Under the pieces are notes generated by a model. The model had not been told where the DNA came from. It made no database searches and worked only from the letters and a program-made list of their open reading frames with translations. A DNA stretch of 64,000 nucleotides from Bacillus paralicheniformis (GTDB lineage Bacteria; Bacillota; Bacilli; Bacillales; Bacillaceae). The position numbers were made by a program, and so were the translations under genes. Shown in pieces: positions 24,499 through 33,753 of the stretch; position 1 is the first letter of the stretch, and the number at the start of each line of letters is the position of its first letter. The stretch is from NCBI RefSeq assembly GCF_001042485.2, contig NZ_LBMN02000036.1, positions 1-64,000 of the forward strand, read 5' to 3'.

Positions 24499-27333
24499 TT
24501 AATTTTTGCGAGTCAAGCTATCAGATACAATGCGTTCCTGTTCCTTTTTATGAACCGTCGGATCCCCTTCTGCCGGACTTGAACGTCTTCTTCTGCCAAT
24601 ATAGCGGACCTTCACGTCCTTTGGAGCAATCTCTCTTAAATAAGGCTCGATATAGTTCCATGCACCCATATTTTGCGGTTCTTCCTGTACCCAGACAATC
24701 TCCTCCAAATTCGGGAGTTTGCTGAAGATCGCTTTAATATGCTTTGCAGGGAAAGGATACAGCTCTTCAACCCGTGCAATATGCAGCCAATCTTTTTCAC
24801 CTTCCATTTTATTGAAATGGCTGCTGATGTCAATCGAAACTTTACCGCTTGAAAGGACGAGGCGCGTCACTTTGTCATACTGATGGGAAAGTCCTGACAT
24901 TTCATAGACCGGCTTAAAGTTACTGTCGCTGAGCTCCTGCACTTCTGATACGGTATTCGGATTTCTCAGCAGGCTTTTCGGCGTCATGATGATCAGCGGG
25001 CGGATCTCCTCGCGAAGGAGCATCTTCGCCTGCCTTCTTAAAATATGGAAATACTGGGCAGCGCTCGTCAAGTTGGCGACAGTCCAGTTGTTTTCCGCCG
25101 CCAGCTGAAGGAAGCGTTCCGTTCTTCCGCTTGAATGCTCAGGTCCCTGCCCTTCATAGCCGTGCGGCAAGAGAACAACGAGCCCTGATTTTTGTCCCCA
25201 TTTCGCTCTTCCTGCAGAAATGAACTGATCAAAGTACACTTGCGCCGCGTTTGCAAAGTCTCCAAACTGCGCTTCCCAGATCACCATCGTTTCCGGCGAA
25301 GACACGTTATATCCATATTCAAAGCCAAGGACGGATCCTTCAGAAAGCGGGCTGTTGTGAACCGCAAATGACGCTTTCGTATCTGCAAGGTGATGCAGTG
25401 CGATGAATTCGTCCCCTGTCTTGCTGTCGTGAAGGACAAGGTTGCGGTGTGCGAATGTGCCGCGTTCTGAATCCTCCCCGGTCAGCCTTAGAGGTGTGCC
25501 GTCTTTCAAAATGGATGCAAAAGCCATCGCCTCTGCAAGCGACCAGTCGACTTTTCGGTCATCGTCGAACGCTTTGGCGCGCCTTTCGAGGATTCGCTTT
25601 AGCTTATCGAAAACGTTGAAGTTTTCAGGCCATGAAACAAGCTCCTGATTAATTTTGCGCAAAGTTTCAACATCAACCGACGTGTCAACATCCGGAAAAC
25701 CGTTGGAAACAGGTTCCGGAAGAACGATTTCATGCGTCATATCTTCCTTTTTGGCCGGCACTTTGCGATAGGCTTCTTCTAAACGCTTCATGACAGCGTC
25801 CCCGATTTTGTCGACGGTTTCATTATCGACGATCCCGTTATGAATCAGCTTTTCAGCAAAGATGTTCTTGACGGTCGGGTGCTTTCTGACCGCATCATAC
25901 AGCATCGGTTGCGTTGCAGACGGCTCATCCATTTCATTGTGGCCGAAACGGCGGTAGCCGATCAGATCGATCAAAAAGTCTTTGTTGAAAGTCATGCGGT
26001 ATTCAACAGCGAGCTGAACCGCTGAAAGGCATGCTTCAGGATCATCCGCATTGACGTGGACGATCGGAATCTCAAAACCTTTTGCAAGGTCGCTTGCATA
26101 TTTCGTTGATCTTGACTCATTGCTTTCCGTCGTAAAGCCGATCATGTTATTGGCGATAATGTGAATCGCTCCGCCCACCTGATAGCCTTTAAGCTGGCTT
26201 AAATTCAGCGTTTCCGCGACAATGCCTTCCCCTGGGAATGCCGCATCGCCGTGAATCAGAATCGCCAGCGATTTTTTAACGTCTTGAAGCGGATAGCCGC
26301 TCTCCGTTCTCGTTTCCTGGGCGGCTCTTGTCGATCCCTCAACGATCGGATCGATGAACTCCAGGTGGCTCGGATTGTTCGCGAGCGCAATGCGCGCCGT
26401 TTTCGTATGCTCATCCTGAATCTGACGGTTGGCGCCGAGGTGATATTTTACGTCACCCGTCCAGCCGTAATTGATCCCTGTCGAACCTTCCGACGGAACG
26501 AGATCTTTGTTCGGCGCATGCTGGAATTCAGAAAAAATGATTTCATAAGGTTTTCCGAGCACATGCGCAAGAACGTTCAGGCGGCCCCTGTGCGCCATTC
26601 CGATATTAACGTTTGTCGTACCTGCCGAAACGGACTTGGCGATAATATCATCCAGCATGGGCACAAGCGCATCAAGTCCTTCTATTGAAAAGCGTTTTTG
26701 CCCGACAAAGGTTTTGTGGAGAAACTGTTCAAGGCTTTCAACTTCTGTCAGCCTTCTTAAAACTTCCACCAGCTTTTCTTTCGATTTCGGGGCGAATAAT
26801 TCCCCGGATTCGATCTTTTTCATCAGCCAGTTGCGCTCTTCAAAAATGTGCACATGGTCAAATTCAAAAGAAATCGATTTTTTGTATGTGTTTTTCAAGT
26901 ACTGGATGGCTTCTAAACCGTTCGTTACTTCTTTAGGGGCATCTTTGCATATGACAGACGCCGGAATTTTTTTCACATCCTGCTCAGTTAACCCGTACTC
27001 AGCAAGAGGAAAAAGCTCCTGTTTCTCTTGTGTTTTTCTCAGTGGATTGACGGAAGCGTTTAAATGGCCATAGGTTCTAATATCTTCTGCGAGTTTTATC
27101 ACTGATGCGATTTTTTGAATAGATCCAGCCGTGAAATCTGCCTCTTCGTTTTTTAGAGAGGCGGCCCTTATATCGCCCGGGGGAGCTCCAAGTTCGTCAA
27201 ACATCTCTTTTAAATCAGCATCCAAGCTTTCTGGATCCTTGACGTATTGATCGTAAAGCTCCAGCACATAGCCGAGGTTCGGACCGTGAAATTCTTCCCA
27301 AGTCATTCTTTGTTTCATACTATTTTGAAACAT
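24499..27333 (-). CDS. odhA: 2-oxoglutarate dehydrogenase E1
   Basis: A 944-residue thiamine diphosphate enzyme that decarboxylates 2-oxoglutarate and succinylates the lipoyl group of E2. The N-terminal segment [19 protein letters not shown] is typical. The ThDP region is around [20 protein letters not shown], followed by NNMIGFTT; the transketolase-like pyrimidine domain carries [16 protein letters not shown] and [18 protein letters not shown]. The ATG at 27333 is preceded by GGGGGT. First gene of odhAB. Upstream are a good promoter, a cre-like site and a 15-base palindrome, which fits glucose repression known for the B. subtilis operon. Confidence 0.95.
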   Translation of the reverse strand: MFQNSMKQRMTWEEFHGPNLGYVLELYDQYVKDPESLDADLKEMFDELGAPPGDIRAASLKNEEADFTAGSIQKIASVIKLAEDIRTYGHLNASVNPLRKTQEKQELFPLAEYGLTEQDVKKIPASVICKDAPKEVTNGLEAIQYLKNTYKKSISFEFDHVHIFEERNWLMKKIESGELFAPKSKEKLVEVLRRLTEVESLEQFLHKTFVGQKRFSIEGLDALVPMLDDIIAKSVSAGTTNVNIGMAHRGRLNVLAHVLGKPYEIIFSEFQHAPNKDLVPSEGSTGINYGWTGDVKYHLGANRQIQDEHTKTARIALANNPSHLEFIDPIVEGSTRAAQETRTESGYPLQDVKKSLAILIHGDAAFPGEGIVAETLNLSQLKGYQVGGAIHIIANNMIGFTTESNESRSTKYASDLAKGFEIPIVHVNADDPEACLSAVQLAVEYRMTFNKDFLIDLIGYRRFGHNEMDEPSATQPMLYDAVRKHPTVKNIFAEKLIHNGIVDNETVDKIGDAVMKRLEEAYRKVPAKKEDMTHEIVLPEPVSNGFPDVDTSVDVETLRKINQELVSWPENFNVFDKLKRILERRAKAFDDDRKVDWSLAEAMAFASILKDGTPLRLTGEDSERGTFAHRNLVLHDSKTGDEFIALHHLADTKASFAVHNSPLSEGSVLGFEYGYNVSSPETMVIWEAQFGDFANAAQVYFDQFISAGRAKWGQKSGLVVLLPHGYEGQGPEHSSGRTERFLQLAAENNWTVANLTSAAQYFHILRRQAKMLLREEIRPLIIMTPKSLLRNPNTVSEVQELSDSNFKPVYEMSGLSHQYDKVTRLVLSSGKVSIDISSHFNKMEGEKDWLHIARVEELYPFPAKHIKAIFSKLPNLEEIVWVQEEPQNMGAWNYIEPYLREIAPKDVKVRYIGRRRRSSPAEGDPTVHKKEQERIVSDSLTRKN

Positions 27334-27361
27334 TTGAACATTACCCCCAACCTAATAATCA

Positions 27362-27376
27362 AGTGAATGATTCACT
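27362..27376. promoter_or_regulatory. palindrome in the odhA leader
   Basis: AGTGAAT-G-ATTCACT is a perfect palindrome with 7-base arms, 28 bases upstream of the odhA ATG and downstream of the predicted transcription start. It may bind a repressor or act in the mRNA leader. Confidence 0.45.
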
Positions 27377-27418
27377 ATCTTAATATATCTTCTGAACCTT
27401 ACGCCCAGAAATATGTAA

Positions 27419-27433
27419 TAAAAACGCTTCCAC
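27419..27433 (-). promoter_or_regulatory. candidate CcpA site (cre) of odhAB
   Basis: On the minus strand GTGGAAGCGTTTTTA fits the cre consensus well. It starts 5 bases after the predicted -10 element, the position where CcpA blocks transcription. Confidence 0.6.
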
Positions 27434-27437
27434 GTAC

Positions 27438-27466
27438 ATTTTACCACTGTTTCTCATTTGTTTCTA
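27438..27466 (-). promoter_or_regulatory. predicted sigma-A promoter of odhAB
   Basis: Minus strand: TAGAAA (27461-27466), 17-base spacer, TAAAAT (27438-27443). Confidence 0.5.
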
Positions 27467-27674
27467 CACAGATTGTTCAAATAAAATTAAAAAATCATCT
27501 TGAAAAATAAAAAATTTTATAATTTTGAACTTTCAGACCGAATTCTTTTAAACCGGCTCATTATTTATTCACATATTTCCCCTGACCGTCTATTTTTTAA
27601 CATCCCGATGTGCTCCGCAAAAAATTAAGTTGATAAAAATAATAAAAATTTCAATATTTCACTGTGTTTCTACG

Positions 27675-27712
27675 ATAAAAAACAGATGGCCGCGAGTATT
27701 GCTGCCATCTGT
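27675..27712 (-). terminator. terminator of yojNO
   Basis: Minus strand: ACAGATGGC pairs with GCCATCTGT and is followed by TTTTTATC, just after the yojO stop. Confidence 0.85.
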
Positions 27713-27717
27713 CCTAT

Positions 27718-29631
27718 CTAGCCTATACTTTTGTTCAACAGCTTTTTTAAAAGCGGGTACAGAACATCGGGAAGCTGATCGACGTCCGGGACGAAAAGGC
27801 TGTACTTTCCGTACATGTCCTGTATCGTCTTGATTTGCGATTCTTCGATTTCGCTGTTTGATAAAAATACATTGATGACTTCGATATTTCGTTTCCGCGC
27901 TTCCATAACGGCTTCATGTGTATCGACAATCCCGTTTTGTTCATAATCGAATGCGGCTGGCTCCCCATCTGAAAAGACAATCAGGAACTTCTGAGCTTCG
28001 CTTCTTTGAACAAGCATCTTCGTCATCTGTCTGATCGCATATCCATCCCGGTTGTCTTCCTCCGGTTCAAGCTGCATGACATGCGGTCCGGCGCCTGCTT
28101 TTAAGGAATCCGCAAAAGAGACGACCGTATGAAAGTAATTGGGCTGACTCGTCTCTGTCGCATCGTTCGTATCTTCCCAAAAACCGACGATTTGGTGAGG
28201 GACAGCAACAGATTTAAGCGCTTCGTGAAACAGGACAATGCCCCGTTTCGTCTCGGCCATTTTGTCATGCATGCTTGCTGAACAGTCGACGAGCAATGTA
28301 AAAACGGCGTCGATCTCTGTTGACGGTTCTTGCTTTTTATAGAAGAGGCGCGGATTGCGCTCTGTAAAGTAACGGAGCAGTTTATTGTTCAATCTACCTG
28401 CATGCAAATCGGTTCTCGGGAGCGTTTTTTTATGCTCGAGCGTTTTTTGAATCATCTGCTTGAGCCGTTTTTGATACGATTCGATTGTTTTTGCTTGAGC
28501 CTGGTAGTCTAATATGTCTTCGTTAGAAGGTTTTTCCGGAGGCTTCATCACCGAAAACGCATAGCGGTTTTCTTTGCCGGCTGGTGCGGCGCCGCCGTTT
28601 GGCTCATCTTGAACAGATTCAAGCGATTCAAGTTTTGAATAGTCTTTTCTTTTCGTCTGCTTCGCCGTTCCCTGAACTGACCCGAGCGCTTGGTCGCCGT
28701 CTTCGCCTTCTCTTAAAGCCCCGCCGGAAATATCGGTTTTTGCACCGTGCTCCAAATCAAACTGGAGAAAGCTTTTCGCCGGAGCTTCCGTTTCTCTGTG
28801 CCAAGTCGGCATTTCTTCTTCATGAACTTCCTCATCACCCGCACTTTTCTCTTCAAGCGTCAGATCCTCGCTCAGCTTCGGTTTTGCTTTCAAATCTTGA
28901 AAAAGCGCTTCTTCGTCAACTTGTTCGTATTCCAATTCCGGAAAAAAGAAGTACGTATTCAGCATATCTTTTTCGAGCACCTCTTCAAAACCTTCCATCA
29001 GCCCGCTTACAATCGAGACGATGTCAGCAGTTGAACGCGCTTCGAATACGCGGGCGAGCTCGGCTTCTATAAATCCCTTCATCGGATCGACCGATTCATG
29101 GATAGCCGGTATCTCATCAAGCGGCGACTCCGCGGTCAGCTTAAGATATACAGCGCAAAACAAAGCATCTGTAAAAATGCTCCGCTCCAGATTCAGCGTC
29201 AACTGGGTCGCAAAATGTTTCCGGTACATTGATTTCCGGCTCGAAAATACCGGTTTTGTACCGGGCCGCTCCCTCTTGATGAACTCTTCGATTCTGATAT
29301 CTTCAAAAAGCATAAACAACTGTTTTGCCAAACTCTTAAAATGATATTTCCGAGTCGCGTCAAGCATGCGGGAAAAGTCTTTCATCGAGCTGTAACGGGA
29401 GCCGATTGACCGCAAGTATACATCGCTTTTCAAACCTTCTAACATATCCCGGTGGTTCCGGTCTTTCCAAAAATGGCTCATGTAGATCTTTTTCTCAAAA
29501 GGATTGTAGTAAGACTGAACCCCGTACTCCACTTCAACCTGATCGCTTTTCGCGAGCGTTTTCGCGAGATCTGTCAGCTCCATAAAAAGCAGAGAGTCAA
29601 TCTTGCTGTCATTGAATTTAATAAACTTCAT
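27718..29631 (-). CDS. yojO: VWA-domain protein YojO (CobT-like)
   Basis: A 637-residue protein with a C-terminal von Willebrand A domain. The MIDAS motif is D-C-S-A-S in LLVDCSASMHDKM, and FSDGEPAAFDYEQNGIVDT supplies later metal-site residues. The middle (about 230-350) is acidic and low-complexity. It is the partner of the MoxR-type ATPase YojN just upstream, as in CobN/CobS-like chelatase or MoxR-VWA remodelling pairs; the client is unknown. I chose the ATG at 29631, 7 bases after GAGGG; it begins MKFIKFNDSKIDS and gives the family length. The stop of yojN lies 10 bases upstream. Confidence 0.88.
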   Translation of the reverse strand: MKFIKFNDSKIDSLLFMELTDLAKTLAKSDQVEVEYGVQSYYNPFEKKIYMSHFWKDRNHRDMLEGLKSDVYLRSIGSRYSSMKDFSRMLDATRKYHFKSLAKQLFMLFEDIRIEEFIKRERPGTKPVFSSRKSMYRKHFATQLTLNLERSIFTDALFCAVYLKLTAESPLDEIPAIHESVDPMKGFIEAELARVFEARSTADIVSIVSGLMEGFEEVLEKDMLNTYFFFPELEYEQVDEEALFQDLKAKPKLSEDLTLEEKSAGDEEVHEEEMPTWHRETEAPAKSFLQFDLEHGAKTDISGGALREGEDGDQALGSVQGTAKQTKRKDYSKLESLESVQDEPNGGAAPAGKENRYAFSVMKPPEKPSNEDILDYQAQAKTIESYQKRLKQMIQKTLEHKKTLPRTDLHAGRLNNKLLRYFTERNPRLFYKKQEPSTEIDAVFTLLVDCSASMHDKMAETKRGIVLFHEALKSVAVPHQIVGFWEDTNDATETSQPNYFHTVVSFADSLKAGAGPHVMQLEPEEDNRDGYAIRQMTKMLVQRSEAQKFLIVFSDGEPAAFDYEQNGIVDTHEAVMEARKRNIEVINVFLSNSEIEESQIKTIQDMYGKYSLFVPDVDQLPDVLYPLLKKLLNKSIG

Positions 29632-29641
29632 AAAAAAACCC

Positions 29642-30532
29642 TCATTCGAACAAAGTCTGGGCAATATTTCGGACCGCCGCTTTTTCGCGTTCATCATCAA
29701 GCTTTTCAACGATGCCGCGTTCGATCGCTCGCAGCGGCGGAATATATGTCGACAGGTCGCAAGTATCGAGAAGCGCTCTGATGGAAGCGGCCTCTTCAGA
29801 AACCTGTCCATTATGAGCCTGCGTCATTAAGTCCGATGACAGGGTAACAAACCGGTTCAGCAGCTTCTGATTTTTTAGTTCGGATTGTGTTTCAAGCACC
29901 CGCTTCAGCAGGTCACCTTTAATGTAGGGCACGTCGATAATGACAAACCGGTTTTTCAGCGCTTCGTTCAACGGGACCGTTCCGACATAGCCTTCGTTTA
30001 TCGCTGCAATCACGCCGAATCCCTCTTTCGCTTTGATGACGTCCCCCGTAAACGGATTGGTCATCATTTTCCGGTAATCGAGCACCCCGTTTAAGATCGG
30101 CAGCGTTTCCGGTTTCGCCATGTTGATTTCGTCAATATATAGGAAATGGCCGTTGTTCATCGCTTTTGTCACAGGACCTTCGATAAATTCAATAGAGGCG
30201 TTCCCGTTGGTGTTTTCAATCGTTTTGTAACCGACAAGCGCCTCTGCATCAAGATCCACAGAACAGTTGACACTGTGCATAGGTTTTTGAAAATAAGCGG
30301 AGAGCGTTTCGGCAAGTTTTGTTTTTCCGGAGCCTGTCGGGCCTTTTAACAAAACGTTTTTTCCGAGTGACAGCGCGATCATCGCGTCATAGAGAATGGC
30401 GCTGTCTTCCGCTTCATAACCGGGCGTTCCAATCAATGATTGGTATTCCGCGGCAACAGGTTTAGCGGTAGACTGAATCAGCCGCTCTTTTATTTTTTCA
30501 GGCAGCTCTAGTTCATGCAGATCATATTTCAT
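29642..30532 (-). CDS. yojN: MoxR-type AAA ATPase YojN
   Basis: A 296-residue AAA ATPase. Walker A is [12 protein letters not shown], Walker B is [13 protein letters not shown], and sensor and arginine-finger regions follow ([23 protein letters not shown]). MoxR ATPases work with VWA proteins to insert metals or remodel complexes, and the VWA partner yojO follows 10 bases downstream. Start ATG at 30532 with AAAGGAA upstream. Confidence 0.88.
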   Translation of the reverse strand: MKYDLHELELPEKIKERLIQSTAKPVAAEYQSLIGTPGYEAEDSAILYDAMIALSLGKNVLLKGPTGSGKTKLAETLSAYFQKPMHSVNCSVDLDAEALVGYKTIENTNGNASIEFIEGPVTKAMNNGHFLYIDEINMAKPETLPILNGVLDYRKMMTNPFTGDVIKAKEGFGVIAAINEGYVGTVPLNEALKNRFVIIDVPYIKGDLLKRVLETQSELKNQKLLNRFVTLSSDLMTQAHNGQVSEEAASIRALLDTCDLSTYIPPLRAIERGIVEKLDDEREKAAVRNIAQTLFE

Positions 30533-30626
30533 GTGTTGTAAAATTCCTTTCTCAAAGCGTCTTCTGTATGTAAGTATACTAGAAAAGATGCACTGCCCTC
30601 AATATAAACGGCTTCCATGCGCCGAT

Positions 30627-31220
30627 TCACTTTTTTCCGGTGTTCGTCAGCGCTCCGCAAACCATCCGGGCTCCGGAGTTTCCGGATGGATTTGTCAGAT
30701 CATCATCCTGATGCTCATGAATGACGAAAGCACTTCCGTCATGATCAAGCAGACTGAACTTGCTTTTCTGATCGAGGGTGACGTCCGGCGCATTTACGAT
30801 AACGTCGACTTTGCCGTCGGCTCCGACTTCAATATTCGGCAAATCACCGGCATGCGGTCCTTTCGGATTGTGAAAGCCGTGCTCCTTTTGGTCAGGATTG
30901 AAATGAGCACCCGCACTTTCAAAATCAGGCTTTTTACACACGCCCGTTTCATGAATATGAAAAGCAAGCATTCCCGGCGGCAGATTATGGGCGCTGACTC
31001 TGATATCAAGGCCTTCTGCAGCGGATTCAGACACTTCTATAAAACCGGTTTCCGTACCGTCGCGTTTGATCAGCGGTACTTTTAACGGCTGTGTCATCGC
31101 TTCAAAGGTTTCTCTATGTTCCTGGTCGACATTTTTTTGCTGAATTTCTTTTTGCTGTGTACATGCAGCTGCCAAACAAACGGCCATACATGTGACCAAT
31201 ATGTAATGTAATGTTCTCAA
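30627..31220 (-). CDS. sodC: Cu/Zn superoxide dismutase lipoprotein (YojM family)
   Basis: A 197-residue lipoprotein: signal peptide with lipobox L-A-A-A-C20. The Cu/Zn-SOD domain follows (about 60-197). Ligand candidates are H88 and H90 (AFHIHETGVC), H106 (SAGAHFNP), the zinc-loop His residues and Asp in HGFHNPKGPHAGDLPN, and the last Cu His in FVIHEHQDD; the disulfide cysteines are C95 and the one in MVCGAL. B. subtilis YojM is known to lack two Cu ligands, but this protein has His at both positions. The start is TTG at 31220 behind GGGGGGAG. It sits between yojN and cwlS, as in B. subtilis. Confidence 0.85.
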   Translation of the reverse strand: MRTLHYILVTCMAVCLAAACTQQKEIQQKNVDQEHRETFEAMTQPLKVPLIKRDGTETGFIEVSESAAEGLDIRVSAHNLPPGMLAFHIHETGVCKKPDFESAGAHFNPDQKEHGFHNPKGPHAGDLPNIEVGADGKVDVIVNAPDVTLDQKSKFSLLDHDGSAFVIHEHQDDDLTNPSGNSGARMVCGALTNTGKK

Positions 31221-31302
31221 ACGTCTCCCCCCTTCGCTTTTCTTTTCAGTTTAGACAACGAAGAGGGGCATTAAACCTGTCCTTCCTATCCTGAAAACAT
31301 GC

Positions 31303-31332
31303 AAAAAAAAAGCCATATAAAATGGCTTTTTT
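31303..31332 (-). terminator. terminator of cwlS
   Basis: Minus strand: AAAAGCCAT-TTTAT-ATGGCTTTT with a long T run, overlapping the stop codon. Confidence 0.9.
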
Positions 31333-32635
31333 AGAATGAATACCGTTTTGCGCCGAGATAGCGCTGTTTCCAGTAGGAATTGTTCATGTCGCTGACAGTG
31401 ACACCGGAATCGTTGGCATTGATAAACTTGTTGTTTCCTAAATAAATGCCGACGTGTGAAGGGCCCGCTTTATATGTTTGGAAGAAAACGAAGTCTCCTC
31501 TTGAAGGTTGGCTGACTGGTGACATGACGCTCCAGTATCCGGCTGCGCTCAGCCTTGAGACAGATGTGACTTTGTTCAACGTGTAATAGATGAATCCGCT
31601 GCAGTCAAAGCCTGAAGGGTTGTTGCCTCCCCATCTGTAAGGCACGCCGATATGCTTTTCTGCTTCTGCAATCATCCGTTCGACCTTTGCACTTGTCGAA
31701 GTGCCGGTTGAAACTGAAGAGTTCGGCGAGCTGGAAGACGGGCTGCCAGATGATCCGGAAGTCGATGCACCGGAGATTTTAAGCTTCTGGCCGACTTGCA
31801 GGACATCTGTTTTTAATCGATTAGCTTCTCTGATGCTTTGTACTGTCACATTCATCGAATTTGCAATTTTCCACAGAGAATCGCCTGGTTTAACCGTGTA
31901 AGTGGTCGTTTTTGAACTGCTGCTTGTGTTCGTTTTACTTGATGAAGAATTTGAAGACGAACCAGAAGATGTTTTGCTTCCGCTGGAAACGGTTCCTTTC
32001 ACTTTAAGAACCTGGTTCGGGTAGATCGTGTCCGACTTCAAGTTGTTCAGCGTTTTGATTTCGGCGATTGTCATATTCAAATTATTGGCAATTTTCCATA
32101 AAGAATCGCCCAATTTGACTTTGTATGTGCTGCTTGAACTTTGCGAGCTTGAGGATGAGCTGGATGATTTCGAACTGGAACTCGAACTTGAGCCAGAGCT
32201 GGAACCGGTGTTTTTCGCGCTTCCTTTAATAACCAGCTTTTGTCCTGGGTAAATCATATCGCTGCTCAGACCGTTTAAGTTTTTAATCTCTTTTACGGTT
32301 GTTTTGTAGTCTTTGGCAATCAGCCACAAGGAATCTCCTAATTTCACTGTGTAAGTTGACTTTGCAGTGCTTGAGCTGGAACTTGCGGATTTTGTCTGTG
32401 AGCTGCTTTTTGACTTGCCGTCCGGTACTTTTAAAGTTTGTCCGACATAAATAACTGTAGATGAAAGATTGTTGGCTGATTGAAGTGCCGAAACACTGGT
32501 ATTGTACTCAGCTGAAAGCTTCCACAGTGAGTCTCCGCTTTTCACCTTGATGGTTTGGGCTTCTACCGGTGACGCCGCCAATGAAGTTCCAACTACCGCA
32601 GAGGCCGCCAAACCTACTGCTATCTTCTTCTTCAT
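31331..32635 (-). CDS. cwlS: LysM/NlpC-P60 cell wall endopeptidase CwlS
   Basis: A 434-residue exported wall hydrolase. Signal peptide (to PVEA-Q27), four LysM repeats (starting about residues 28, 93, 169 and 244, each with a GDSLW core) separated by Ser-rich linkers, then an NlpC/P60 domain with catalytic Cys in [10 protein letters not shown] and His in PSHVGIYLG. The usual third polar residue position reads Asn in FINANDSG. It cuts D-gamma-glutamyl-mDAP links and helps cell separation, like LytE, LytF and CwlS of B. subtilis. GGGAGG lies 10 bases before the ATG. A strongly structured leader lies upstream. Confidence 0.9.
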   Translation of the reverse strand: MKKKIAVGLAASAVVGTSLAASPVEAQTIKVKSGDSLWKLSAEYNTSVSALQSANNLSSTVIYVGQTLKVPDGKSKSSSQTKSASSSSSTAKSTYTVKLGDSLWLIAKDYKTTVKEIKNLNGLSSDMIYPGQKLVIKGSAKNTGSSSGSSSSSSSKSSSSSSSSQSSSSTYKVKLGDSLWKIANNLNMTIAEIKTLNNLKSDTIYPNQVLKVKGTVSSGSKTSSGSSSNSSSSKTNTSSSSKTTTYTVKPGDSLWKIANSMNVTVQSIREANRLKTDVLQVGQKLKISGASTSGSSGSPSSSSPNSSVSTGTSTSAKVERMIAEAEKHIGVPYRWGGNNPSGFDCSGFIYYTLNKVTSVSRLSAAGYWSVMSPVSQPSRGDFVFFQTYKAGPSHVGIYLGNNKFINANDSGVTVSDMNNSYWKQRYLGAKRYSF

Positions 32636-32693
32636 AACCTCTTAACCTCCCGTTTCATTTTCGTTCTCTCTATGTATGCCATTACATTTGCCA

Positions 32694-32786
32694 TTGCTTA
32701 AGACTTTATCCAGCCGGTCAGGCAGGTGATCTGATCACCGTATGGATGGCCTTTGGCTGAAAGCCCCCTTTTATATTCTTAAGCAA
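32694..32786 (-). promoter_or_regulatory. structured 5' leader RNA of cwlS
   Basis: On the minus strand TTGCTTAAGA and TCTTAAGCAA form a perfect 10-base closing helix around about 73 bases. Inside are a GGTGA/TCACC hairpin (32725-32739) and CAGCC/GGCTG, plus ATCCA/TGGAT, which competes for the same strand. It ends 58 bases before the cwlS ATG. I do not recognise a known riboswitch family; the c-di-AMP (ydaO) consensus is not matched. Confidence 0.5.
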
Positions 32787-33569
32787 AAAATGCAATTCAC
32801 GATTTGTATCGGTCTAATTTATATTTTTTTAATAGTCTTTTTGCCTTTTTACAAATTTCTTATTAAAAATACAGACTGATAGGCACATTGACAAAAATCA
32901 ACACTTTTTTCAATGCTCGAGATATCGGGTGCTTTTTTTGCAAAGGTTTGAGTTTTAAGTTTTCGGAAATACGATGATCAGTTGTTTTAAAATCAGAGGT
33001 TCATGGTGAAAAACAGCGAGAAGGAGTTAACTGGATATGCTGCATGTGCCGAAACAGCCCGAATAGACGCCGTAACATGCGGATTTCTGTGCCGTTTTAC
33101 AGCCGATTTTCTTTTTCGGATCAAACGGTCAAGCCCAGCGTTCAAGTTGAGGGTGTAAAAACTGCGTATTCTTATTCATTAGTTTACCGTAAATCGCCGA
33201 TCAATCCTCATCTATTGCCTAATCGAAAAGCAAAGATCAGGATCACTTATACATTTCTACATTTCAGCACAAATTCCTCCACGAAACCATAAATTGACTA
33301 TATCATACATTTTTTTTGCCAACATCCGGAATTGGGAGTATCTTTTTTTAGATCGAACGGCGTTTTACTATTTCATCTATAGATTCTTATTTCCTATCTT
33401 AATATAAAGATAAATGTAAAATTAACACTTAATACTCATTCGTTTTTGTATATCAATAGTCGTTATTTACTATTAGAAAACACATAAAAAAACTTCCGGT
33501 TTATTACCGCCGCTTTCATGCATGTTTCCTCCTTTTATGACGCATTTTAAGATATGGAGGTGAATCTTC
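32787..33569. other. long non-coding AT-rich region
   Basis: No convincing gene between the cwlS leader and the small membrane peptide gene. Several short frames around 33000-33290 lack good start sites or family resemblance. It must contain the cwlS promoter on the minus strand. Confidence 0.4.
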
Positions 33570-33680
33570 TTGACCATTCAAAAAATATGTCAATATTTAT
33601 GTACGTGTTTAGGAATTCTTTCTCTTTCCTTTATTTATGTGCAAATGTTTAAAAAAGCAAAACAGGCGAAAAAAGATTGA
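33570..33680 (+). CDS. 36-residue single-span membrane peptide
   Basis: A TTG start at 33570 has an excellent GGAGGTGA 6 bases upstream. The peptide starts MTIQKICQYL, has one hydrophobic segment (about residues 8-25, three Cys) and a basic tail KKAKQAKKD. Size, single span and lysine tail resemble type I toxins or small membrane regulators, but I see no antisense RNA gene with certainty and do not recognise it. The norM start is 73 bases downstream. Confidence 0.5.
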   Translation: MTIQKICQYLCTCLGILSLSFIYVQMFKKAKQAKKD

Positions 33681-33753
33681 ACAGACATTTATTGCATTTT
33701 ATACATAACGTGTTATAATTTCTCTCGTTATCCAAAAGAAACGGGGAACTGAT

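Noticed and set aside
32694-32786. c-di-AMP (ydaO/yuaA) riboswitch at cwlS
   Set aside because: The conserved ydaO segments are absent and the element is too short; kept as an unclassified structured leader.
33004-33160. Short plus-strand frame starting MVKNSEKELTGY
   Set aside because: No ribosome site in front of its ATG and implausible composition after residue 20.
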